NCBI GenBank assembly: GCA_945787595.1
Contig: CALZJV010000671.1
Coordinates: 1 to 7,555, forward strand
Length of the DNA: 7,555 nt
Reading direction: 5' to 3'
DNA from: an uncultured Desulfobacterales bacterium
Lineage (GTDB): Bacteria; Desulfobacterota; Desulfobacteria; Desulfobacterales; JAFDCJ01
In this document: positions 1 through 5,495 of the stretch, piece after piece
Position numbering within the stretch: position 1 is the stretch's first letter
How the letters are laid out: the number at the start of each line of letters is the position of its first letter
Program-made: the position numbers and the translations under genes
The notes under the pieces: generated by a model
Database searches by the model: none
What the model was told of the DNA's origin: nothing
Seen by the model: only the letters and a program-made list of their open reading frames with translations

Positions 1-975
1 GGCATTAGATTGAGAGTTTTCCAACTTTTCCTGCAGTCTCGCGATCAAGACCACCTTCGAAGACAGTTCAGAACTCAGAAGCTCCCTGCTCTTTTTTTCC
101 CGGCTCAGCTCTTTTGCCAGATTGGAAAGCTGCTGTTCCGACCGGGAAAGCGTTTGATCTCTCGTCGCCAACTCGCCCTCGAGCGCGGCAACCCGTTCTT
201 TCACATCTTTCAATTCCTGGATGTCGGCGGTAGGTTCAGCATGGCGGGATCTCAGTTGGCCCAGTTGGGTATCGGAGGAGGCCTTTTGGGCTTTCAGATC
301 CAATAATTGGCCTTGCAGCTCTGCAATCTCATTTTTACTTTTTTCGATATCATTCTCCAGCTCTGCCCGACTGGAGATGGTAGCTTCCAACTCCTGCTGA
401 AGCTCTGCAACCAGATCAGCTTTTATTGAGAGTTCAGATCTGAGCTGTTGCCTGTTCTGTTTTTCTTGATCAAGCTCCTTTGCCAGATCTGTAAGCTTTT
501 GTTCCCCCATCGCCACCTCACCCTCAAGCGCGGCAACGCGTTCTTTCGCACCTTTCAATTCCTGGATGTCGGCGCTAAGCCCAGCATAGCTGGCTTTCAG
601 CTGGCCGAGTTGCGTCTCGGCTGAGGCCTTTTCCGTTTTTAAATTCAGCAGATTTTCTTGTAAATCATTGATTTTTTTCGTACTATTTTCAATTTTAGTC
701 TCAGCCTTCAAGGCCTTGAATTGAGAGTCTTCCAACTTTTCCCGCAATTCATCAATCAGGTCCACCTTCGAAGAGAGTTCAGAACTCAGAAGCTCCCCGC
801 TCTGTTTTTCTTGATTGAGCTCTTTTGCCAGCTTCGCAACCTTTTGCTGTGACTGGGAAAGCATTGAGTCTATCATCGGCACTTCGCGCTCAAGCTCCAC
901 AACACGTTCTTTCGCGCCTTTTAATTCCTCCAGAGCGGCTCTAAGCTCCTCATTATGGGTTTTTAGCTGGACGAG
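1..975. repeat. In-gene tandem repeat encoding coiled-coil units (three units, third cut by edge)
   Basis: Within the ATPase gene, minus-strand units run 975-610 (122 codons), 609-265 (115 codons) and 264-1 (88 codons, cut off). Landmarks recur in each unit: an LxQL(K/R) start, ELKxxKERV, LAKEL and a (R/S)SELS-type block. The 20 bases at 67-86 recur exactly at 778-797, an offset of 711 bp or 237 codons. Another match near 208-227 recurs near 553-572, an offset of 345 bp or 115 codons. Unit 2 is shorter by seven residues, exactly one heptad, at the point where units 1 and 3 have a Q/S-rich stretch. Confidence 0.85.
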
Positions 976-2172
976 TTGGTCCTCGATAGAAGTATTTTGG
1001 GTTTTAAGATCCAACGCCTGAACTTGTGCCCCGACAATACTACTTTGCTGTATGGTAGTTTCATCCGGTTTTTGAGACGCAGTTTCCGATTTTGAGCCAG
1101 TGTAACGATCGATTGCCTGCCCCAAATAAGTCTTAAGGTTCCGATATGGCGCGTGACTTTCACCAAAAAAATAAAGGTATCCGAAAATGCCCAACAAAAT
1201 AACCACAAACGTCGGGGTGACATATCCAAGCTTAAGCGCGGCAGGTTTTATGCGCACTTTTCTGGCAACTACTGGATATGAATCCCCCGGCGTAGCGGGT
1301 GGTATCCCGGTTCCGGTTTGCGGGATCGTTTTTGATGAAGCACTCAGATCAGCTATCGCGTCTTCTGTTTGTTGCTTCGGCATTATGCAATTTGCTGCAC
1401 ATTCTCTGATTATTTCCGGTTCTATTATTTTTATATCTTTAGCATATCCGGTTAATAAGGCAAAATCGCAAATAATATTAATCAGACGAGGGTTCCCTTC
1501 AGAAAAAAAATAGATTTCACGAATTGCTTCCGGACTAAAAATCTTCCTTTCAGAACCGGCAATTTTGAGACGATGGCTGACATATTGCTCCGTTTCAATT
1601 TCCTGCAACGGTTCGATTTGATGGATAATCGCAATTCGCTGCCTCAACGCTTTGTTATTATTTAATATGCTGTTAAATTCATTTTGGCCGACAAAAACAA
1701 TATTTATCAGCTTTTTATCCGGCTTCTCTATGTTTGAAATAAGGCGTACCTCTTCCAAACGCTCCGGATCAAATCTCTGGGCCTCTTCAATAACGAGTAC
1801 GACTTCTTTATGATGAACATAGGCATCGTTTAGGAAATGCTTTAAATGGATAAGAAAGTCCCCTTTGGTGCTAAACTTTTTATTCATTTTAAGCGCATCC
1901 GCCGTCAAATTTAAAAATTTCAGCTGCTTCAAAGCGGGATCGGGAATCTGCGCAAAAATAATATTATCCCCTAAACTATCGGCCAGTGCATTGACAAGGG
2001 TGGTTTTACCGGTGCCGACATCGCCGGTAAGGGAGATAAGCCCTTTGTTATCCAAAATACCATATTTCAAGGCGGCAAGAGCCTCTTTATGCTTTTCGCC
2101 AAGCCAAAGGAATTTCGGATCGGGACTTATTTCAAAAGGTTTCAAGGTCAGATTGAAGTGGTTAAGATACAT
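1..2172 (-). CDS. ExeA/GspA-like AAA+ ATPase with one TM helix and long periplasmic coiled coil (3' end off window)
   Basis: The frame is open from ATG at 2172 to the window edge, giving 724 codons with no stop, so the C-terminus is missing. Residues 1-260 form an ExeA/GspA-type AAA+ domain. They show Walker A GDVGTGKTT at 50-58, a Walker B stretch VVLVIEEAQ at 124-132 where the usual aspartate is glutamate (E129), an arginine-finger-like LRQRI at 176-180, and the family's EGNPRLIN sensor-2 region at 225-232. A Pro/Thr-rich linker (about 280-300) and a basic patch precede one hydrophobic helix at about 314-336. The ATPase should therefore be cytoplasmic and the remainder periplasmic. Residues from about 380 on are a heptad-rich coiled coil made of roughly 115-122-residue tandem repeats. 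A GGCAGGTGAAT stretch precedes the ATG. It lies 108 bp downstream of the TAXI gene on the same strand. ExeA relatives power envelope assembly such as secretin insertion; the specific role here is unknown. Confidence 0.88.
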   Translation of the reverse strand, partial: MYLNHFNLTLKPFEISPDPKFLWLGEKHKEALAALKYGILDNKGLISLTGDVGTGKTTLVNALADSLGDNIIFAQIPDPALKQLKFLNLTADALKMNKKFSTKGDFLIHLKHFLNDAYVHHKEVVLVIEEAQRFDPERLEEVRLISNIEKPDKKLINIVFVGQNEFNSILNNNKALRQRIAIIHQIEPLQEIETEQYVSHRLKIAGSERKIFSPEAIREIYFFSEGNPRLINIICDFALLTGYAKDIKIIEPEIIRECAANCIMPKQQTEDAIADLSASSKTIPQTGTGIPPATPGDSYPVVARKVRIKPAALKLGYVTPTFVVILLGIFGYLYFFGESHAPYRNLKTYLGQAIDRYTGSKSETASQKPDETTIQQSSIVGAQVQALDLKTQNTSIEDQLVQLKTHNEELRAALEELKGAKERVVELEREVPMIDSMLSQSQQKVAKLAKELNQEKQSGELLSSELSSKVDLIDELREKLEDSQFKALKAETKIENSTKKINDLQENLLNLKTEKASAETQLGQLKASYAGLSADIQELKGAKERVAALEGEVAMGEQKLTDLAKELDQEKQNRQQLRSELSIKADLVAELQQELEATISSRAELENDIEKSKNEIAELQGQLLDLKAQKASSDTQLGQLRSRHAEPTADIQELKDVKERVAALEGELATRDQTLSRSEQQLSNLAKELSREKKSRELLSSELSSKVVLIARLQEKLENSQSNA

Positions 2173-2219
2173 ATTCACCTGCCTATTATAGAAATGCCAA
2201 GCAACAATAAGGACCTAAG

Positions 2220-2262
2220 CTTTTTCCGAGACTACGCTCAGAAAAAGTGGCCCCTGCGGGGC
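2220..2262 (-). terminator. Candidate terminator after the TAXI gene, with an overlapping second hairpin
   Basis: Reading the minus strand after the TAXI stop, GCCCC-GCA-GGGGC (2262-2250) is followed two bases later by CTTTTT. This is a short GC stem with a U-run, as in an intrinsic terminator. The U-run is also the first arm of a second hairpin, CTTTTTC/GAAAAAG (2247-2241 with 2226-2220), with an inner GAG/CTC pairing. The first stem is only 5 bp with a triloop, so termination may be partial and the downstream ATPase gene may still receive read-through. Confidence 0.45.
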
Positions 2263-2280
2263 AGTAAAAGCGCTGTTTAT

Positions 2281-3258
2281 TTAGTGACGCTTAACTGCTT
2301 TTAAAATTGGATTGATATCAACCGATGGTTTTGGCGTCGCTTCCGGTTTTTTTACAAGATATTTTTTGACACAGTCGTATTGCTCCCATCCTTTCAAGGG
2401 AAAATCAAGGTCCACGAATTTCCACTTTGGGTGTCCGTTTTCTCTGAGCCAATTCATATTTTCACTAAGGATTTGGCTGAATTTGCCCACATATTCACAA
2501 TTGACTCTTCTAAAGTTAAACGACACCAGGACAGCTTTGACAGCAACGGTATTTACGTCCTCAAATTGCCAATGGTATGTTTTCGCCGGAATTTCAGCTA
2601 TCGGATAAAATTCAGTAATGCTTTTATTTGTTATCGGGATCAGGCCAAGCCCATCTCCTTCGGGAACATCTCCTTCGAATAATTTGACAGGAACTCCAGC
2701 CACATAGAACATTGCATCGATGTCCCCGGCCTTCAATTGAGCTAAAGCTTCGTCCGTACCAACAGAGATCATCTCTGCGGGCTCTACATCTGAAACTTCA
2801 AATAAAAGTTTGGCAGTCAGATAGGTACCACTCCCCTCCTTGCCAACGGCCACCTTTTTGCCCGCTAAATCATCAAAATCCGCCAATTCCCGGCGGCCAA
2901 GCAAATGGACCTCTTCATTATATAAGGGGAAAACCATCCTTGTTTTGTTTGCAATCTTTTTTAATGTGGGGTCGGTGTGAAGCCGGGCAACAAAGGCCAA
3001 AACGTCTGACTGTACGATTCCCATCTGTGTATAAGGCCTCTGGTACACCGCGTAAAGATTTTCAATCGATCCTGTGGAATTGTTTACCCTAAGCCGGATG
3101 TCCCTTGATTTTACAAGTTCTTTTAGGTTCAAGCCGAATTGATAATAGGTGCCTTTCTGGCCCCCTGTCATAATGGCCAGATCCATCCCAAAGGAATTAC
3201 TCGAAAGGCTTAACACGATAAGTATTACGAAACAAAATATCAGAGATTCTTTTTTCAT
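2281..3258 (-). CDS. TAXI family TRAP-type periplasmic solute-binding protein
   Basis: A 325-residue protein, the usual size for TAXI (TRAP-associated extracytoplasmic immunogenic) binding proteins. It begins with a Sec signal peptide: basic MKK, a hydrophobic core to about residue 19, and probable cleavage near residues 22-25. Family hallmarks include TGGQKGTYYQFG at 31-42, NSTGSIEN at 60-67, QMGIVQSDV at 78-86, GSGTYLTA at 142-149 and DAMFYVAGVP at 181-190. The tail after about 300 is Lys/Pro-rich. AGGGGG six bases before the ATG serves as ribosome binding site. TAXI proteins normally deliver ligands, often dicarboxylates or amino acids such as glutamate, to a fused TRAP membrane protein. 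No such partner is in the window; the next gene downstream is the ExeA-like ATPase. The ligand cannot be read from the sequence. The family call is firm; use as a transporter subunit is uncertain. Confidence 0.9.
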   Translation of the reverse strand: MKKESLIFCFVILIVLSLSSNSFGMDLAIMTGGQKGTYYQFGLNLKELVKSRDIRLRVNNSTGSIENLYAVYQRPYTQMGIVQSDVLAFVARLHTDPTLKKIANKTRMVFPLYNEEVHLLGRRELADFDDLAGKKVAVGKEGSGTYLTAKLLFEVSDVEPAEMISVGTDEALAQLKAGDIDAMFYVAGVPVKLFEGDVPEGDGLGLIPITNKSITEFYPIAEIPAKTYHWQFEDVNTVAVKAVLVSFNFRRVNCEYVGKFSQILSENMNWLRENGHPKWKFVDLDFPLKGWEQYDCVKKYLVKKPEATPKPSVDINPILKAVKRH

Positions 3259-3552
3259 AATATGCCCCCTTTTTCCCAGTTGTTAGCAAAATGAAAAACT
3301 TTTATTCCTGCTGCCTGCACAACAGAATTATCATCTACTCCATCTCTTGAATATGATTCTTTCTGAATCCATATTTCCGACATGACTGTCTATCGGAAAA
3401 CCATAGTGTATATTTTCAAATATATAGACAAGTCAAGGATGTCAAGACTTGATTTTCAGGCCTTAATTAATCAACCTACTAAAGATATCTGAAACTGCTG
3501 TTCTTTAGCTTCCAATTTTTTATTGTCTCGTGTATATATGGAATTTATAGAT
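3259..3552. other. AT-rich gene-free leader and upstream region of the TAXI gene
   Basis: I see no coding potential here. The stretch holds the TAXI ribosome binding site, about 140 nt of leader, the candidate promoter and inverted repeat, and AT-rich DNA up to 3552. No known riboswitch fold was recognised. Confidence 0.6.
3407..3445 (-). promoter_or_regulatory. Candidate sigma70-type promoter(s) for the TAXI gene
   Basis: On the minus strand TTGACT (3436-3431) lies 18 bases before TATACA (3412-3407). A second -35-like TTGACA (3445-3440) lies 15 bases before TATATT (3424-3419). Either would give a leader of roughly 140-150 nt before the ATG at 3258. The -35/-10 region is bracketed by an inverted repeat, ATAGACAAGTC at 3424-3434 and GACTGTCTAT at 3384-3393, which could be an operator. 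Confidence 0.45.
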
Positions 3553-3592
3553 AGTGCCCGTCCATAGATCGGTTAAAATCCGTTTGGGCACT
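3553..3592. repeat. Inverted repeat AGTGCCC/GGGCACT upstream of the long palindrome
   Basis: AGTGCCC at 3553-3559 is perfectly complementary to GGGCACT at 3586-3592, with a 26-nt loop containing a small CGG/CCG pairing. It sits 8 bp before the 139-nt palindrome and may be part of the same element. Confidence 0.55.
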
Positions 3593-3600
3593 CACTAGTG

Positions 3601-3739
3601 TTTCCAATCCAGAAATGCGGATTTTTGTCCAAGGTCAAGGAAATCAGGCGTTTGTGCGGAGACATAGCTGGCTACGTCGCACAAACAAACGCGCCGATTG
3701 ACGCCGAGATTGGGCAAAAAGACCATTTATGGATGGAAA
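3601..3739. repeat. 139-nt long imperfect palindrome (intergenic hairpin element)
   Basis: Both halves pair along almost the whole length. From outside in: TTTCCA with TGGAAA (3601-3606/3734-3739, one offset base), TCC(A) with (T)GGA, AAATG with CATTT (3613-3617/3724-3728), TTTTTG with CAAAAA (3622-3627/3715-3720), CCAA with TTGG, GTC with GAC, AATC with GATT (3642-3645/3696-3699), GGC with GCC, GTTTGTGC with GCACAAAC (3650-3657/3679-3686), GAC with GTC, and TAG with CTA around a CTGG tip near 3669. No transposase is encoded. It could be a MITE-like or REP-like mobile intergenic repeat or the template of a structured RNA. The small plus-strand gene begins 55 bp later. Confidence 0.8.
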
Positions 3740-3780
3740 ATAGATAATCGACAAAGCTGCTCGGCAATATCAACTTCACA

Positions 3781-3785
3781 AAGGA
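3781..3785 (+). promoter_or_regulatory. Ribosome binding site that sets the start of the small orphan gene
   Basis: AAGGA lies 8 bases before the ATG at 3794. The earlier in-frame ATG at 3698 lies inside the palindrome and lacks such a site, so 3794 is preferred. Confidence 0.6.
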
Positions 3786-3793
3786 TATGCAAA

Positions 3794-4018
3794 ATGTACA
3801 ATGTAATGATTCGAATAGGAGATGCCGGCAAAAGTAAACGGGCTGTTTTTGAAGATCCCGTTAAGGCGGAAGAATATTTTAATGAGCTCTGCCGGCGCCG
3901 AACCGAATATCCGGCTACCGTAGTTCTCGCTTATAGAATTCTGGTTAAAAAAAAGTATCGCATCGATAAAGATTTCAAAGGTGAGCGCTTCATAATAAAT
4001 GAAGATCTGACGCCCTAA
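3794..4018 (+). CDS. Small orphan protein, 74 residues, function unknown
   Basis: I do not recognise this protein. From ATG at 3794 it is 74 residues, basic and without signal peptide or membrane helix. The residue pattern suggests a compact alpha/beta fold. A hydrophobic strand (YNVMIRI, 2-8) comes first, then a charged helix (about DPVKAEEYFNELCRRR), then a second strand (ATVVLAYRILV), then a lysine-rich turn and a short final strand near ERFIINE. The sequence is well mixed and looks protein-like rather than random. It is the only plus-strand gene, lying between the divergent TAXI gene and the convergent ABC ATPase gene. A same-frame extension to ATG 3698 would add 32 residues encoded by the palindrome and is rejected. 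It could be a cytoplasmic regulator or an uncharacterised conserved small protein. Confidence 0.6.
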   Translation: MYNVMIRIGDAGKSKRAVFEDPVKAEEYFNELCRRRTEYPATVVLAYRILVKKKYRIDKDFKGERFIINEDLTP

Positions 4019-4051
4019 GGTTTTATCTATTTGCTTCAGCCAACTGCAAAT

Positions 4052-4068
4052 CCCGGCCAAACTCCGGG
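4052..4068. repeat. Short GC hairpin between convergent genes
   Basis: CCCGG at 4052-4056 pairs with CCGGG at 4064-4068 around a 7-nt loop, between the convergent small gene (+) and ABC ATPase gene (-). Neither side has a clear T-run, so a termination role is only a possibility. Confidence 0.25.
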
Positions 4069-4189
4069 GGCGTAAAATAAACTCGCAATAACTGCATGAA
4101 CATCTCACCCGGATTTACCATCTCAAGCGTTATCTCAAGTCTGTTGCTTGCCTGCTATGGTTCAATTTGCAAATGAATCAATTTAATTA

Positions 4190-5272
4190 TCAGAGTAAAA
4201 TCATACATTTTTTCGGATTTAGATAAAGGTAGAGTTCCTGTCCTTCTTCCTGAGGCACATAATGTGGAACCTGCACCCTGATCATCGTTTCCTTAACACT
4301 GACGAAAAAGTACAGAAAGTTCCCCAAGTAGGCCTTATGAACAATAGTGCCCTCGAACAGGTTCTCCTCGGTTTGAGGTGGTTCCGTAAATATTTGAACA
4401 TCCTCGGGACGGATAGATGCATAAACTTTTTCACCGGTTCTTACTGCCTTGCTGTCGGGCATCGTGCACAGCATCTTTTGGCTGAATTCAGTGCGCACAT
4501 AAACCTCATTAGAATTCGGCCCAATTTCAATGATTTCCCCTGACATAAAATTCATGGTGCCGATGAAATCGGCAACAAATCGATTGGCGGGCTTTTGATA
4601 AATCTCCTGCGCATTACCGATTTGCACGACGTTCCCCGAATCCATGACAGCGATCCGATCTGAGATAACCATGGCCTCGGCCTGATCGTGGGTGACGTAG
4701 ACCGATGTGATGCCCATCCGTCTTACCAGGCTCTTTATTTCAAATCTCAATTCTTCTCTGAGCTTGGCATCCAGGTTACTCAGCGGTTCATCCAGCAGCA
4801 GCACTTTGGGATTGCCGACGAGCGCCCGCGCCAGCGCTACCCTTTGCTGCTGACCACCGCTCAATTGGGCCGGATATCTGTCTTCTAAACCATCCAACCC
4901 CACCAATTCTAAAACCTTTTGCGCCTTTTCCTTAATGCTCTGCCTGGATAACCGCTGAATTTTCAAGCCGTAGACAATATTATTGTACACTTTCATATGC
5001 GGCCAGACGGCATAGTTTTGGAACACCATGCCGATTCCCCTTTTGGAAGGCTGGACAAATCCCTGTGAAAGCATTGGTTTGCCGTCAATAACGATATCCC
5101 CCTCATCCGGCTTCTCCAGGCCGGCGATGCAGCGCAGGGTGGTTGTTTTGCCGCAGCCGCTGGGCCCAAGCAGCGTCAACATTTCGCCCTGGTTCACTTC
5201 CAGCTGGATGTGATTAATTGCCACGACTTTCTTAAAGCGCTTAAAAAGGTTCTGAATCTCTATGAATGCCAT
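4190..5272 (-). CDS. ABC importer ATP-binding subunit (Fe3+/polyamine/phosphonate-type, TOBE domain)
   Basis: A 360-residue ATPase, the normal size for FbpC/PotA/UgpC-like import subunits. All catalytic motifs are intact, numbered from the chosen start: Walker A GPSGCGKT 36-43, Q-loop Q85, signature LSGGQ 137-141, Walker B VLLLDE ending at E162, D-loop SNLDA 165-169 and switch histidine H195. A C-terminal TOBE-type domain carries SIRPEDVQIF in the region of about 285-295. It hydrolyses ATP at the inner face of the membrane to drive uptake through the permease encoded upstream. I chose ATG at 5272 because AAGGAG lies 9 bases before it; the earlier ATG at 5290 would place that site inside the gene. 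Closest resemblance is to the ferric-iron, polyamine and 2-aminoethylphosphonate branch; the ligand is not determinable here. The 221-bp gap to the permease is unusually wide for partner genes. Confidence 0.92.
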   Translation of the reverse strand: MAFIEIQNLFKRFKKVVAINHIQLEVNQGEMLTLLGPSGCGKTTTLRCIAGLEKPDEGDIVIDGKPMLSQGFVQPSKRGIGMVFQNYAVWPHMKVYNNIVYGLKIQRLSRQSIKEKAQKVLELVGLDGLEDRYPAQLSGGQQQRVALARALVGNPKVLLLDEPLSNLDAKLREELRFEIKSLVRRMGITSVYVTHDQAEAMVISDRIAVMDSGNVVQIGNAQEIYQKPANRFVADFIGTMNFMSGEIIEIGPNSNEVYVRTEFSQKMLCTMPDSKAVRTGEKVYASIRPEDVQIFTEPPQTEENLFEGTIVHKAYLGNFLYFFVSVKETMIRVQVPHYVPQEEGQELYLYLNPKKCMILL

Positions 5273-5281
5273 TAAAATTTT

Positions 5282-5287
5282 CTCCTT
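5282..5287 (-). promoter_or_regulatory. Ribosome binding site that sets the start of the ABC ATPase gene
   Basis: AAGGAG on the minus strand, 9 bases before ATG 5272. It overlaps codons 2-3 that would follow the alternative ATG at 5290, arguing for the shorter protein. Confidence 0.7.
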
Positions 5288-5294
5288 CAATGAG

Positions 5295-5495
5295 GGTTCA
5301 AAGGTTCAGGGTTATTTAAAACAAGAAGCCCGGAACCCCTGAATCCTCATATGAAACTTCATAGAATGACGAATTGTGGATGTCGCTTCGCTCTGCTATT
5401 TTTAGCAAATAAAATAGAAAGAATTCCTTAATTCGACATTCGTCAATCGACATTCGACATTTGTCACCCCTGAACCACTGAACCACTGAACCTTT
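5295..5495. repeat. Repeat-built spacer with 10-bp inverted ends and 7/8-bp phased units
   Basis: AAAGGTTCAG at 5300-5309 is perfectly inverted as CTGAACCTTT at 5486-5495, the latter overlapping the permease stop codon. Between them are octamer units (GGTTCAAA, GGTTCAGG at 5295-5310; CTGAACCA twice plus CTGAACC at 5470-5492). Five heptamer units in strict phase also occur at 5432-5466: TTCGACA, TTCGTCA, ATCGACA, TTCGACA, TTTGTCA. A GCTA-TTTT-TAGC hairpin lies near 5395-5406. No ORF here looks real. Confidence 0.7.

Noticed and set aside
10..306. Plus-strand open frame opposite the coiled-coil gene
   Set aside because: It is antisense to a continuous 724-codon minus-strand frame with clear motifs; repeat-driven composition leaves such frames open by chance.
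815..1513. Short open frames on both strands (815-1021 +, 963-1229 -, 1187-1513 +)
   Set aside because: All lie within the ATPase gene in other frames and lack protein-like patterns or ribosome binding sites.
2176..2192. TATAAT on the minus strand just before the ATPase start
   Set aside because: It lies within about 15 bases of the ATG, touching the ribosome binding site, and has no good -35 box 16-18 bases upstream.
2312..3092. Plus-strand open frames opposite the TAXI gene
   Set aside because: The minus strand encodes a clear TAXI protein with signal peptide and family motifs.
3698..3793. Longer start for the small plus-strand gene at ATG 3698
   Set aside because: The extra 32 codons fall in the palindrome and its flank, and no ribosome binding site precedes that ATG.
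3776..4108. Minus-strand open frame opposite the small gene
   Set aside because: It has no good ribosome binding site and less protein-like composition than the plus-strand gene.
5432..5492. CRISPR-like array
   Set aside because: The units are 7-8 bp and contiguous, with no 25-40 bp repeats separated by unique spacers and no cas genes.
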